From NCBI RefSeq assembly GCF_030704825.1, contig NZ_JAUYNX010000011.1:62001-126000 (forward strand): a DNA stretch of 64,000 nucleotides, written 5' to 3'. Shown piece by piece: positions 45,331 through 54,070 of the stretch (position 1 is its first letter; every line of letters begins with the position of its first letter). The notes beneath the pieces were generated by a model. The model had not been told where the DNA came from, searched no databases, and worked only from the letters and a program-made list of their open reading frames with translations. The DNA comes from Brevundimonas sp. (lineage in GTDB: Bacteria; Pseudomonadota; Alphaproteobacteria; Caulobacterales; Caulobacteraceae). Position numbers and translations under genes: made by a program.

Positions 45331-45842
45331 CCGTCCTGATCACCGACCGCCTGACCCTGACCCCGGTCCAGGTCTCCGACTTTCCCGACCTGTGCGCCCT
45401 GTTCGGCGATCCGGCCTTCACCCGGCACATCTTCGGACGGGGCCTGAGCGCGGAAGAAGTCTGGTTCCGGACCCTGCGCGACATCGGCCACTGGGAAGCC
45501 CTGGGCCACGGCAACTGGGCCGCGCGGCTGAAGGACGGCGGCGATCTGGTCGGGACCTTCGGCGTGCTGGATTACAGGCGGGAAATCACCCCCGCCTTCG
45601 ACGCGCCCGAGCTGGGCTGGGGCGTCGCGCCCCGCTTCCAGGGCCAGGGACTGGCGTTCGAGGGCCTGTCGGCGGCCCTGGCCTGGTGCGACGATGCGCT
45701 GAACGCCGCGCGCACGGTCTGCATGATCTCGCCGGACAACGCCCCGTCGCACGCCCTGGCCGCGCGGGCCGGCTACACGCCCTATGCCGAGACGACCTAC
45801 AAGGACGCGCCGGTGGTGTTGCTCGAGCGGACGGCCCGATAG
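45327..45842 (+). CDS. GNAT-family acetyltransferase, RimJ-like
   Basis: A 171-residue GNAT protein of the RimJ/RimL type (Acetyltransf_3). The N-terminal VLITDRLTLTPVQVSDFPDLCALFGDP is characteristic of the group, and WGVAPRFQGQGLAFEGLSAALAW carries the acetyl-CoA pyrophosphate-binding Q/R-x-x-G-x-A/G loop. It begins on GTG that overlaps radC by four bases. Its substrate (protein, antibiotic or amino acid) is not known. Confidence 0.9.
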   Translation: MTVLITDRLTLTPVQVSDFPDLCALFGDPAFTRHIFGRGLSAEEVWFRTLRDIGHWEALGHGNWAARLKDGGDLVGTFGVLDYRREITPAFDAPELGWGVAPRFQGQGLAFEGLSAALAWCDDALNAARTVCMISPDNAPSHALAARAGYTPYAETTYKDAPVVLLERTAR

Positions 45843-45913
45843 CCCCGGAACCGTAGCCAGCCATTAAGGTTTACGCGCCATCATCCCCGGCGAATCCGGA
45901 GACCGCGCCGTCC

Positions 45914-46168
45914 ATGCCCATGCCCGTCGAAACGCTTCGCGGCCATCTGACCGAAGCCTTTCCCGACGCCGAGATCGTCATCGACGATCTGGCCGGCGAC
46001 GGCGACCACTATCGCGCGCGCATCGTCGCCCCGGCCTTCGCCGGCCTGCCGCGCGTGCGTCAGCATCAGCTCGTCTATGCCGCGCTGAAGGGCAAGATGG
46101 GCGGCGAACTTCACGCGCTGGCGCTCGAGACCTCGGCGCCGCCCCCCTCGTCGTTGGCGGGAGACTGA
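45914..46168 (+). CDS. BolA/IbaG-family protein
   Basis: An 84-residue BolA-type protein (LRGHLTEAFPDAEIVIDDLAGDGDHYRARIVAPAFAGLPRVRQHQLVYAALKGKMGGELHALAL). It keeps the helix-turn-helix-like KH fold and the conserved HQLVYAAL motif. BolA proteins bind [2Fe-2S] clusters with monothiol glutaredoxins; a CGFS glutaredoxin is encoded 1 kb downstream in this same block, which supports the pair. Start ATG; second Met two codons later is possible. Confidence 0.93.
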   Translation: MPMPVETLRGHLTEAFPDAEIVIDDLAGDGDHYRARIVAPAFAGLPRVRQHQLVYAALKGKMGGELHALALETSAPPPSSLAGD

Positions 46169-46172
46169 CACC

Positions 46173-47096
46173 ATGCGCTACCGTCCCTTTGGCCTCGCCG
46201 GACAGGCCGTTTCGGCCCTGACGCTGAGCCTCGGCGCCCGCGACATCGCCGGCGGCCCCGAGGCCGGGCGCGAACTGATCTATTCGGCCCTGGAAGCCGG
46301 CATCAACTCCTACCGCCTCGAGACCGCCGACCCGGTGCTGGCCGAGGTGCTGGGCCAGGCCCTCGAACACGTCGACCGCAAGCTGGTGCAGGTGTCGCTG
46401 ACCCTCGGCGCCGGCGACGGCCGCCGCGGCTCCGATCGCGACTTCTCGGCCGAGGGCATCACCTCGGCGATCGATCGCGCGCTGCACGCCTCCGGCCTCC
46501 GGTATTTCGACCTCGCCATCCTCGACGAACCCGGCGACCACGAGCTGCCGCAGACGACCCTCAACGCCCTGAAGGCCCTGCGCGCCACCGAGCGGGTGCG
46601 GCTGCTGGGCATCTCAGGCGACGCCGAGGTCGTCGACACCTATGTCTCGACCGGCGCCTTCGACGTCCTGGCCACGCCCTTCCACGTCAACGCCTCCTGG
46701 CAGGTGCGCTCGCGGATGCGCGCCGCCCGCGACGGCGACATGGCCATCTTCGTCTACGGCTATTTCCCGGACAGCCTGAACACCGCGAAAAAGGCGGCCA
46801 CGGCCCATGTCGAGAAGAAGCGCGGCCTGTTCGGCTTCGGCGGCGCCCCCAAGGTCAAGGAAGGGCCGCTGGCCCACGCCGGCACCTTCGCCTTCCTGCA
46901 CCGCACCAACAATTGGTCGGCCGAGGCCATCTGCCTCGCCTATGCCCTGACCGACCCCTCGGTCTCCAGCGTCATGATCGAGGCCAGCGACATCGAGCGG
47001 CTGAACACCCTCGCCCAGGTGCCGGACCGCGACATGCCGCCCGGCCTGGCGGCCCAGATCGAGATGGCCCGGGTGGCCAGCGCCCAGGCGGCCTGA
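46173..47096 (+). CDS. Aldo/keto-reductase-like protein
   Basis: A 307-residue protein resembling aldo/keto reductases (ISALEAGINSYRLETADPVLAEVLGQAL; ITSAIDRALHASGLRYFDLAILDEPGDHELPQTTLNALKALRATERVRLLGISGD). The catalytic Tyr of the usual D-Y-K-H tetrad is not obvious at its expected place, so activity is uncertain. It lies between bolA and grxD, five bases after bolA. Possible role in redox or Fe-S biology is only suggested by neighbours. Confidence 0.72.
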   Translation: MRYRPFGLAGQAVSALTLSLGARDIAGGPEAGRELIYSALEAGINSYRLETADPVLAEVLGQALEHVDRKLVQVSLTLGAGDGRRGSDRDFSAEGITSAIDRALHASGLRYFDLAILDEPGDHELPQTTLNALKALRATERVRLLGISGDAEVVDTYVSTGAFDVLATPFHVNASWQVRSRMRAARDGDMAIFVYGYFPDSLNTAKKAATAHVEKKRGLFGFGGAPKVKEGPLAHAGTFAFLHRTNNWSAEAICLAYALTDPSVSSVMIEASDIERLNTLAQVPDRDMPPGLAAQIEMARVASAQAA

Positions 47097-47164
47097 CGCC
47101 GCACCGCTCTTGACCGTGCGTCGCCCGGTCCCTAGCTGACGGCCTTCACCGAAGGGCCAGTATC

Positions 47165-47548
47165 GTGACCGATCAGACCGTGACCGCTTCCACCGCCGCA
47201 GACCCCGTCCACGCCTTCATCGGCGATACGGTGAAGCAGCATGACGTGGTGCTGTTCATGAAGGGCACGCCGGACGCGCCGCGCTGCGGCTTCTCCTCGC
47301 TGGCGGTGCAGATCCTCGACCATATCGGAGCAAGCTTCGTCGGCGTCGACGTGCTGCAGGACGAGGCCCTGCGCGACGGGATCAAGAGCTTCAGCGACTG
47401 GCCCACCATTCCCCAACTGTATGTGAAGGGCGAGTTCGTGGGCGGCTCGGACATCGTGCGCGAAATGTTCAACGCCGGCGAGCTGCAATCCCTGATGACC
47501 GACAAGGGCATTCCCCTCGGCGAGGGCTCCGACGACTCCGGGACCTGA
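47165..47548 (+). CDS. grxD: Monothiol glutaredoxin (Grx4-type)
   Basis: A 127-residue CGFS glutaredoxin. The active site CGFSS starts near residue 41, with GTPDAPRCGFSSLAVQIL; WPTIPQLYVKGEFVGGSDIV contains the glutathione- and cluster-binding loop. It stores or transfers [2Fe-2S] clusters with BolA proteins. GTG start, 68 bases after the aldo/keto reductase gene; the following thioesterase start overlaps its stop as TGATG. Confidence 0.95.
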   Translation: MTDQTVTASTAADPVHAFIGDTVKQHDVVLFMKGTPDAPRCGFSSLAVQILDHIGASFVGVDVLQDEALRDGIKSFSDWPTIPQLYVKGEFVGGSDIVREMFNAGELQSLMTDKGIPLGEGSDDSGT

Positions 47549-47976
47549 TGGCGCGCGCGGTTCTCGAGCCCCGCGAGGACCGCGAGGTCTTCGTCGTTCC
47601 GCTGACGGTGCGGCCCGAACACATCGACGACAACGGCCACGTCAACAACGTCGTCTATGTCGGCTGGCTTCAGGACGCCGGCACCGCCCACTGGAACGCC
47701 CGCTTCGACGACGCGACCCGCGCCCGCTGGTCCTGGGTCGCGGTCCGGCACGAGATCGACTATTTCCGCCCCCTGCCGCCCGGGGCGCAAGGCGTCGCGG
47801 CCCGCACCTGGGTCGGCGATCCGCAGGGGCCGCGCTTCAACCGCTATGTCCGTATCGAGGACGGCGAGGGTCGGCTGTGCGCCCAGGGGGTTTCGGAGTG
47901 GGTCCTGGTGGACGCGGCGACCATGCGGCCGCATCGCATCCCGCCGACCATGCTGCCGGCGTTCGAGGCCCGCTGA
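47548..47976 (+). CDS. Hotdog thioesterase, 4-hydroxybenzoyl-CoA type
   Basis: A 142-residue hotdog-fold thioesterase. VRPEHIDDNGHVNNVVYVGWLQDAG near residue 23 contains the catalytic Asp and Asn/His region of the YbgC/4HBT group; the AVRHEIDYFRPL strand follows. Substrate is a CoA or ACP thioester of unknown chain. TGATG overlap with grxD implies coupling but not function. Confidence 0.9.
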   Translation: MARAVLEPREDREVFVVPLTVRPEHIDDNGHVNNVVYVGWLQDAGTAHWNARFDDATRARWSWVAVRHEIDYFRPLPPGAQGVAARTWVGDPQGPRFNRYVRIEDGEGRLCAQGVSEWVLVDAATMRPHRIPPTMLPAFEAR

Positions 47977-47980
47977 GCCG

Positions 47981-48367
47981 TCAGCCCGGCGGCATCTGGT
48001 AGGGATTGTCGACCGACAGGCGCGACCCGGACGGCAGACCCAATTCCTCGAACGACCAGCTCAGGGACGCGCCTTCCGGCCGCGACTCCCGGCAGCGGTC
48101 TTCCTTGATGCGGCGCAGGGTGATGATCGGCCCGTCGTTCGACGGGCGCACCACCGGCATGATGTCTTCCTTGGTCGTGCAGCCGTTCGAGGTGACCCGG
48201 AACACCGCCTGGTCGTGGGCGATGACCGCCGCATGGACGGGTTCGATCTGTCCGGGCAGGTCGGCCGTCTGCGCCGCGGGCGGGTCCCTGAACCGCTCCA
48301 TGACGGCGCAGGCCGGCAGTGCGGCGCACAGGCCCAGGGCGGCGGCGAGCGTCGTGATGCGTTTCAT
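47981..48367 (-). CDS. Small putative lipoprotein
   Basis: A 128-residue exported protein. The signal peptide MKRITTLAAALGLCAALPAC ends at a lipobox. The mature part has a Cys (NGCTTKEDIMPV) and an ELGLPSGSRLSVDNP ending but no domain I recognise. It is convergent with the thioesterase gene, four bases apart. The internal Met is preferred because the frame before it lacks a signal sequence. Confidence 0.75.
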   Translation of the reverse strand: MKRITTLAAALGLCAALPACAVMERFRDPPAAQTADLPGQIEPVHAAVIAHDQAVFRVTSNGCTTKEDIMPVVRPSNDGPIITLRRIKEDRCRESRPEGASLSWSFEELGLPSGSRLSVDNPYQMPPG

Positions 48368-48518
48368 CCTCCGGCCTCCCGCGCCGAACCCTGAGCGAAC
48401 GGGAAAATGCGCCTGTTCGTCCGGCAAGGGAACCCCGCTGGCGACCATGGCCGCTTCTTAATGCGGCCGGGCGGGCGTTTCATGGCAAGCTGCGCCTCCC
48501 GGTCGCGGAGGAAACGCC

Positions 48519-49688
48519 ATGTTTCGCGCCTGCCTGCTTGCAACAGCCCTGTTCGCCGCCTCGTTTCAGCCGGCCGCCGCCCGGACCGGGCCCCTGCCAT
48601 CGGCTTCCGCCATGGACGCCGAGGTCGGGCGGCTGATGGGCGCGACGGGCGCGCGCGGCCTGGCGCTGGCGGTGATCGAGGACGGGCGCCCAGTCCATGT
48701 GCGCGCCTATGGCGAGCGCAACGCCCGGGGCCAGCCGCTGACGGAGGCCACCGTCATGTACGGGGCCTCGCTGACCAAGGCGGTGTTCGCCTGGACCGTG
48801 ATGCAGCTGGTCGAGGAAGGCGTGATCGAGCTGGACCGCCCCATCGGGGACTATCTCTCCCGCCCCCTGCCCGACTATTACGACGCGATCATCGAGGACC
48901 GCTACGCCGACTATCGCGGCCTGGCCGACGACCCGCGCTGGCGCGCCATCACCCCGCGCATCCTGCTGACGCACAGCGCCGGCTTTTCCAACTTCGGCTT
49001 CCTGGAGCCCGACGGCCGCCTGAAGATCCATTTCGAGCCGGGCTCGCGCTACGCCTATTCGGGCGACGGGCTGATTCTGTTGCAGTTCGTGCTGGAGCAG
49101 GGGCTGGGGCTGGACCTCGGCGCCGAGATGCAACGGCGGGTGTTCGACCGCTTCGGCATGACCGACACCGGCATGATGTGGCGCGCCGACTTCGCCGACG
49201 ACCTGGCCGACGGTTGGAAGATCGACGGATCCGTGGAGCCGCACGACGAGCGCAGCAAGCCCCGGGCCGCCGGCTCGATGGATACCTCCATCGCCGACTT
49301 CGCCCGCTTCGCCGCCGCCTATGTGCGCGGAGAGAGCCTGTCTCCCGCCTCCCGCGCGGAACTGGTGAGGCCGCAGTTGCCCATCACCACGGCGACCCAG
49401 TTCCCCTCCCTCCAGCCCGAGCTGCCGCCCGACCGGCGGCGCGCCGACCTGGCCGCCGGCCTCGGGGTGATCGTGTTCGACGGACCGCAGGGGCGGGGCT
49501 TCTTCAAGGGCGGGCACAACGGCTCCACCGCCAACACCTGGGTCTGCGTCGAGACGGGCCGGCGGTGCGTCGTCATCCTGTCCAACGACGTGCGGGCCGA
49601 GACGGCGTTTCCGACCCTGGTCGCCTTCATCCTCGGCGACACCGGCGTGCCCTACGACTGGGAGTACGGCCCGCTGCCGGCGCTCTGA
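48519..49688 (+). CDS. Beta-lactamase-fold serine hydrolase
   Basis: A 389-residue exported protein with an N-terminal signal peptide (LLATALFAASFQPAAA) and a class C/PBP-like fold. The catalytic SxxK is GASLTKAVFAW near residue 86 and the second motif YSGDG near residue 186. It could be an esterase, D-aminopeptidase or beta-lactamase; the family is broad. RBS GCGGAGGAA upstream. A strong terminator follows. Confidence 0.9.
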   Translation: MFRACLLATALFAASFQPAAARTGPLPSASAMDAEVGRLMGATGARGLALAVIEDGRPVHVRAYGERNARGQPLTEATVMYGASLTKAVFAWTVMQLVEEGVIELDRPIGDYLSRPLPDYYDAIIEDRYADYRGLADDPRWRAITPRILLTHSAGFSNFGFLEPDGRLKIHFEPGSRYAYSGDGLILLQFVLEQGLGLDLGAEMQRRVFDRFGMTDTGMMWRADFADDLADGWKIDGSVEPHDERSKPRAAGSMDTSIADFARFAAAYVRGESLSPASRAELVRPQLPITTATQFPSLQPELPPDRRRADLAAGLGVIVFDGPQGRGFFKGGHNGSTANTWVCVETGRRCVVILSNDVRAETAFPTLVAFILGDTGVPYDWEYGPLPAL

Positions 49689-49694
49689 AAGCAG

Positions 49695-49722
49695 AAAGGC
49701 CCCGGATTTCTCCGGGGCCTTT
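49695..49722. terminator. Strong bidirectional terminator
   Basis: Twelve-base-pair perfect stem (AAAGGCCCCGGA with TCCGGGGCCTTT) and a TTTC loop, with T-rich ends on both strands. It lies seven bases after the beta-lactamase-fold gene and upstream of the rpsD stop side, so it likely serves both convergent genes. Confidence 0.9.
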
Positions 49723-49777
49723 CCAATTTCGCATCCGCGCTCAGGCAGCGAGCGACGGCGTCGCGAGCGTAGCGCCC

Positions 49778-50395
49778 TTACGAGGAATAGTATTCCACGA
49801 CCAGGTTCGGCTCCATCTTCACCGGGAACGGCACGTCGGCCAGTTCCGGCACGCGGACGAAGCGGACCGAGAAGCCGCGGTCGCCGATTTCGATGTAGTC
49901 CGGGATGTCGCGCTCCGACGACTGCTGGGCTTCGAGCACCAGCGCCATGTTGCGGGACTTTTCCTTGACCTCGACGACGTCGCCGACCTTCAGACGGTAC
50001 GACGCGATGTCGACCTTCTTGCCGTTGACGGTCACGTGGCCGTGGCTGACGAACTGACGCGCGGACCAGACGGTCGGCGTGAATTTGGCGCGATAGACCA
50101 GGGCGTCCAGACGGGACTCCAGCAGGCCGATCAGGTTTTCCGAGCTGTTGCCCTTGCGGCGCGAAGCCTCTTCGTAGGTCGCGGCGAACTGCTTCTCGGT
50201 GATGTTGCCGTAGTAGCCCTTCAGCTTCTGCTTGGCCTTCAGCTGCAGGCCGAAGTCAGAGACTTTCGACTTGCGGCGCTGGCCATGCTGGCCGGGGCCG
50301 TACGAGCGCTTGTTGACGGGGGACTTGGCGCGACCCCACAGGTTTTCACCCATGACCCGGTCGAGTTTGTACTTGGCGCTATGGCGCTTGGACAT
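49778..50395 (-). CDS. rpsD: 30S ribosomal protein S4
   Basis: A 205-residue S4, standard length. It starts the assembly of the 16S rRNA 5' domain. The N-terminal zinc-free helical region ([48 protein letters not shown]) and the S4 domain ([48 protein letters not shown]) are clear. Like most alphaproteobacteria, rpsD stands alone instead of in the alpha operon. A good promoter is visible upstream. Confidence 0.98.
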   Translation of the reverse strand: MSKRHSAKYKLDRVMGENLWGRAKSPVNKRSYGPGQHGQRRKSKVSDFGLQLKAKQKLKGYYGNITEKQFAATYEEASRRKGNSSENLIGLLESRLDALVYRAKFTPTVWSARQFVSHGHVTVNGKKVDIASYRLKVGDVVEVKEKSRNMALVLEAQQSSERDIPDYIEIGDRGFSVRFVRVPELADVPFPVKMEPNLVVEYYSS

Positions 50396-50519
50396 GTGCT
50401 GCTCTTCTTCGTGATGCGGCCCGGTCCCTCCCCAACTGGAGAGACGATCTCAACGGCGGTCCACGCATCGTCCGTAGTGGTTCGCGCAGACGGGCGGACC
50501 CGACGGCGTGAAGGGCGCG

Positions 50520-50548
50520 CTTATGACGACTGAAGCCCTCCGGGTCAA
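50520..50548 (-). promoter_or_regulatory. Promoter of rpsD
   Basis: On the minus strand TTGACC (50548-50543) is followed by 17 bases and CATAAG (50525-50520), about 125 bases before the rpsD ATG. The -35 overlaps the stop of the upstream exported-protein gene. Spacing is ideal; the -10 matches 3-4 of 6 positions. Confidence 0.6.
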
Positions 50549-51012
50549 GGCTTCCGGGCGAGGAGATCGTTCAGGAACGCGTCTTCCGGGTGCAGGAAGA
50601 TGCTGCTTATCCGCCAGCGCCCGTTCTCGCACCTCAGGTGCAGGCGGCGATACACCTGTCGGCCCTCCGCGTTGATGAAGCCCAGGCGCATGACGGTGTC
50701 GTCCACCCCGCTGCGGTTCAGGATGTACAGACTGACGCCCGTGATGTCCTCCATCCGGCCGCCACCGGTCAGCCAGTCCCGGGCAAGGCGGAGCGCCTCG
50801 CCGCGATCCCGACGCCCGTATTCGGCCTCCAGCGCGGACGCCAGCGGTTCGGCGAAGAAGGCGGTCGACACCCGGCCGTCGGCCCCCGCGCTCGCCGTCA
50901 TCCCGTTCACGACGGCATAGGAGGCGCGGTCGATATGCGGCAGATCGACCACGCCGCACTGGGCTTCCCAAGCGGCAAACAGGGCGGCGGCGATGGGGAC
51001 GACCAGCGACAT
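50545..51012 (-). CDS. Exported protein of unknown function
   Basis: A 155-residue protein with a hydrophobic N-terminus (VVPIAAALFAAWEAQC) that looks like a signal peptide. The C-terminal half has a pattern seen in small NTF2-like secreted proteins (MRLGFINAEGRQVYRRLHLRCENGRWRISSIFLHPEDAFLNDLL), but no clear domain is recognised. It overlaps the promoter of rpsD at its end. The gene 1 kb upstream (52.1-52.6 kb) has a similar exported profile. Confidence 0.75.
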   Translation of the reverse strand: MSLVVPIAAALFAAWEAQCGVVDLPHIDRASYAVVNGMTASAGADGRVSTAFFAEPLASALEAEYGRRDRGEALRLARDWLTGGGRMEDITGVSLYILNRSGVDDTVMRLGFINAEGRQVYRRLHLRCENGRWRISSIFLHPEDAFLNDLLARKP

Positions 51013-51065
51013 GCCGACATCGTCTTCGGCCGGCTCGCATCAAGCCAGCGTCGGAATCTGACGAA

Positions 51066-51998
51066 CTACCGTTCCGGAACCCAGACGAAGCCGTCGTCGC
51101 GGCGCTGGAACCAGCCCAGGCCCGGGAAGGGGAAATGGACGCCGTAGATGCGGGCGCCCGGCGCGGCGCCGCGTTCCAGCAGGGCCTGACGCGTGGCCAC
51201 GCCGGCGGCGGCGTCCGTATCCCAGGCGTTGATCCACTCCGGCCGCTGGACCGAGATGATGGCGCTGTGCAGGGCGTCGCCGATGTAGAGCAGACGGTCC
51301 GTGCCGGACGTGATCTCATATCCGGTATGGCCGGGCGTATGGCCGTCCAGCGCCACGGCCTTGATCGACGGCGTGACCTGGGCTCCGGGCGCGAACGGCC
51401 GGACCCGGGGGGTCGCGGCGGTCAGCAGGGCGGTTTCGCCGGCCCGCGCCGCGCCCGCCTTCATATATTCCCATTCCGGAGCGCTGATGTGGATCACGGC
51501 CCCGGGGAAGGTCAGCGAGCCGTCCGAACCGGCCAGCCCGCCGACATGGTCGCCGTGGGCGTGCGAGATCAGGACGTCCGTGACCATGGTCGGATCGACC
51601 CCGGCCGCGCGCAAGGAGGCGACAAGCTTGTTCTGCGTGCCCATCCGGCCGCCGGCGCCGGTGTCGATCAGAACCACCCGCTCGCCGTCCCGCACCAGCA
51701 GCGGCTGGACCGGCAGGGTGATCGGGTCGGCGGGCAGCCCGGCCGCGGTCAGCACCGCCCCCGCCGCCGCCGTATCGGCCCACGGGCTGTCCCCGGCCTT
51801 GTTGGCCAGGACGATCTCGCCATCCTTCAGCGCCACCGCCTCCAGCGCGCCGATGCGGAAGGCGTGGATGTCGGCCGCGGCGGCGGCGGGCGCGGCGGGA
51901 ACGGGCGCCTCCCTGGCCGGCTCGGGATCGGGCGAACAGGCGGCGCCGAACAGGGTCAGGATCAGGCTGGCGGCGGCGAGGCGGACGTGCGCGTTCAT
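51066..51998 (-). CDS. Metallo-beta-lactamase-fold lipoprotein
   Basis: A 310-residue exported MBL-fold hydrolase. The lipobox LFGAAC ends the signal peptide. The metal-binding motif is SHAHGDHVGG near residue 146, with DGHTPGHTGY near residue 220 and the Asp/His set GDALH further on. The group includes quorum-quenching lactonases and other hydrolases; substrate unknown. The Met used excludes 24 non-signal residues in the longer frame. Confidence 0.9.
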   Translation of the reverse strand: MNAHVRLAAASLILTLFGAACSPDPEPAREAPVPAAPAAAAADIHAFRIGALEAVALKDGEIVLANKAGDSPWADTAAAGAVLTAAGLPADPITLPVQPLLVRDGERVVLIDTGAGGRMGTQNKLVASLRAAGVDPTMVTDVLISHAHGDHVGGLAGSDGSLTFPGAVIHISAPEWEYMKAGAARAGETALLTAATPRVRPFAPGAQVTPSIKAVALDGHTPGHTGYEITSGTDRLLYIGDALHSAIISVQRPEWINAWDTDAAAGVATRQALLERGAAPGARIYGVHFPFPGLGWFQRRDDGFVWVPER

Positions 51999-52074
51999 CG
52001 GGCGGCTCCTGGGGTCGTGTCTGGTCCGAACGGTAGCGCTGGAGATAGGGCCGACCGGTCGCCGCGCCAAGCGT

Positions 52075-52623
52075 TCAGCAGTCGCCGGGCCGGACTCTCC
52101 GCCCTTCGGGGTCCGCCTCGGACGGCCCGGGCGTATCCAGGATCGCGTCCAGGCTCCGCCCCTCGGGAAACAGGCAGACCGAATCGATGACCCAGTAGTC
52201 GTTCTGGTCGATGAGATGGATCCGCCGTCCCCAGCCCGGCCTGTGGTCGAACCCCATGCTGACCACGGCGCTTGCCGGCCGGGTCGTCGAGGCGCCCGTG
52301 GTGTTCAGCACCCAGGCATGGAAATCGTCAGAGGGCCAGGCGGCGTCGCCGCGGCGCAGCCAGTCGGCCGGAACGCGCGGCGCGGCGCGCGACCGGTCGA
52401 GGGCGATCCGCGCCTGCAGCCGGGGCGAGAAATATCGCATCGGCGGCCAACCCCCCTCGGCCGGCGTCGCCCCGTATATCTCGGCGACGAGGGCGGAGAC
52501 GCCCTTGCTGTGGGTCATGCCCTGGCCGAGGACGCGCTGGCTTTCGCCCGGCCGCTCCTGGGCCGCGGCGGGCCCCATCGCCGTCAGCGTCGCGGTCAGC
52601 AGGATCAGCAGCAGGCGGGTCAT
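52075..52623 (-). CDS. Exported protein of unknown function
   Basis: A 182-residue protein with a signal peptide (RLLLILLTATLTAMGPAAAQ). The mature part is soluble, with conserved-looking blocks (VAEIYGATPAEGGWPPMRYFSPRLQARIALDRSRA; HLIDQNDYWVIDSVCLF) reminiscent of DUF3828 secreted proteins. The start follows a GGACC region; a weak RBS. It lies directly downstream of sodB on the same strand, 58 bases away, so may be cotranscribed. Confidence 0.7.
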   Translation of the reverse strand: MTRLLLILLTATLTAMGPAAAQERPGESQRVLGQGMTHSKGVSALVAEIYGATPAEGGWPPMRYFSPRLQARIALDRSRAAPRVPADWLRRGDAAWPSDDFHAWVLNTTGASTTRPASAVVSMGFDHRPGWGRRIHLIDQNDYWVIDSVCLFPEGRSLDAILDTPGPSEADPEGRRVRPGDC

Positions 52624-52681
52624 GGTCCGAGGCTGAACCCGCCCCGGCCCGCCTTCCACCGACGAAAGCTGACGCCCCGGA

Positions 52682-53296
52682 TCAGGCCGTGGCGGCGGCG
52701 AACAGTTCGTTCGCCTTGTTCCAGTTCACCACCGTCCAGAAGGCCTTCAGATAGTCGGCCCGGCGGTTCTGGTATTTCAGATAATAGGCGTGCTCCCAGA
52801 CGTCGGCGGCCAGGACCACGGCGCCCTTTTCCTCGGCCACATCCATCAGCGGATTGTCCTGGTTCGGCGTCGAGGTGACCTTGAGCTTGCCGTCCTGCAC
52901 GATCAGCCAGGCCCAGCCCGAGCCGAACTGGCCCGCGCCCGCGGCGTTGAACGCCTCCTTGAATTTGTCCATCCCGCCGAGGTCGCGGTCGATGGCCGCG
53001 GCCAGCTCCGCCGAAGGTTCGCCGGTCTGGCCCTGCGGCGCCAGCAGCTCCCAGAACAGGCTGTGGTTCCAGTGGCCGCCGCCGTTGTTGCGCACGGCCT
53101 TGGGGGCCCTGGAGATGTTGGCGAACAGCTCTTCCAGCGACTGGCCCTGCAAGGCCGGATCGGCGTCGACCGCCTTGTTCAGATTGTCGACATAGGCCTG
53201 GTGGTGCTTGTCGTGGTGGAATTCCATCGTCGCCTTGTCGATGGCCGGCTCCAGGGCGTCATAGGGGTACGGGAGGGGCGGAAGCGTAAAGGCCAT
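52682..53296 (-). CDS. sodB: Superoxide dismutase, Fe/Mn family
   Basis: A 204-residue Fe/Mn superoxide dismutase. Metal ligands are His27 and His in [13 protein letters not shown] near residue 76, and Asp/His in [23 protein letters not shown] near residue 165. [12 protein letters not shown] contains the Gln position that favours iron. It removes superoxide in the cytoplasm. Fe versus Mn preference is predicted only. Confidence 0.95.
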   Translation of the reverse strand: MAFTLPPLPYPYDALEPAIDKATMEFHHDKHHQAYVDNLNKAVDADPALQGQSLEELFANISRAPKAVRNNGGGHWNHSLFWELLAPQGQTGEPSAELAAAIDRDLGGMDKFKEAFNAAGAGQFGSGWAWLIVQDGKLKVTSTPNQDNPLMDVAEEKGAVVLAADVWEHAYYLKYQNRRADYLKAFWTVVNWNKANELFAAATA

Positions 53297-53449
53297 GGGG
53301 AGGCTCCTTCGACTGTGGGAACGGGTCGGGATGTAGGCAGCCCCGGGTTCCGGCCCAAGGCGCGGGAAGGGAATTCGTCAGGTTCCGAACGGTTGCCGAC
53401 CGCCCCCGCCCGGCGGACGGTGCGGCACGACCGGAACGGAGAAACGGGC

Positions 53450-53812
53450 ATGGCCGCGAGGAAGAAGATCATCGCCATCCTGATGGCGAGCGCCGGCCTG
53501 GCCGGCTGCACCAGCGATCCGGCCTTCTGGGACGCGGTCGCCCAGGGACTCGACCAGGCGGCCTATGAGATCGCCTCCCAGCCGGTTTGCAGCTGGTACA
53601 CGGACCGCTACGGCGTCGTGCGGCAGAGCTGCGCGCCGGCCTATGTCGCGAACGCCCCGACATACTACCCACCCGCGCCCCGCTATCGGGATCGCGACCG
53701 ACATCGGGACCAGGATCGGGGCCGCCGGCGGGACCACGACGGGCGCCGCGACCACCATCGGGACGATAACGACCGCCGCGACGGGCGACGCGGTCCGAAG
53801 GGCGGCGGCTAA
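53450..53812 (+). CDS. Small lipoprotein with Arg/Asp/His-rich tail
   Basis: A 120-residue lipoprotein. The signal peptide (KKIIAILMASAGLAGC) ends in a lipobox. The middle has CSWYTDRYGVVRQSCAPAY, probably one disulfide. From residue ~78 to the end the sequence is almost only Arg, Asp, His and Gly, a low-complexity polyampholyte tail that may bind metals or polyanions. Function unknown. It lies opposite to sodB. Confidence 0.75.
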   Translation: MAARKKIIAILMASAGLAGCTSDPAFWDAVAQGLDQAAYEIASQPVCSWYTDRYGVVRQSCAPAYVANAPTYYPPAPRYRDRDRHRDQDRGRRRDHDGRRDHHRDDNDRRDGRRGPKGGG

Positions 53813-53816
53813 CGCC

Positions 53817-54056
53817 TCAACCCTGCGGCAGATGCGCTTTCAGGCAGTCGCGCACGGCCCGGCGCAGGTCGCCCGTGGACGAGGCGAAATCCACCCCTTC
53901 GGCGTCGAACACCGCCCGCACCGCCGCGTCCAGACCGTTGGGCAACGCCTCCCGCACCCGCTTCTCGCCCTTGGGATGCAGGCAGAAGCCGACCTCCCGG
54001 CACAGGGCGGCGAACATGTCGGCGTGGGCGGCTTCGGAAGCGTCAGTCATGGCCAT
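53817..54056 (-). CDS. Small protein of unknown function
   Basis: A 79-residue protein (start MAMTDASEAAHADMFAALCREVG) that may begin at the second Met. It has two Cys (LCREVGFCLHPKG) and is mildly helical with no recognised domain. It lies four bases from the end of the preceding lipoprotein gene. Length and composition support a real gene, but nothing tells its role. Confidence 0.6.
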   Translation of the reverse strand: MAMTDASEAAHADMFAALCREVGFCLHPKGEKRVREALPNGLDAAVRAVFDAEGVDFASSTGDLRRAVRDCLKAHLPQG

Positions 54057-54070
54057 CCCTTAGCACGGCT

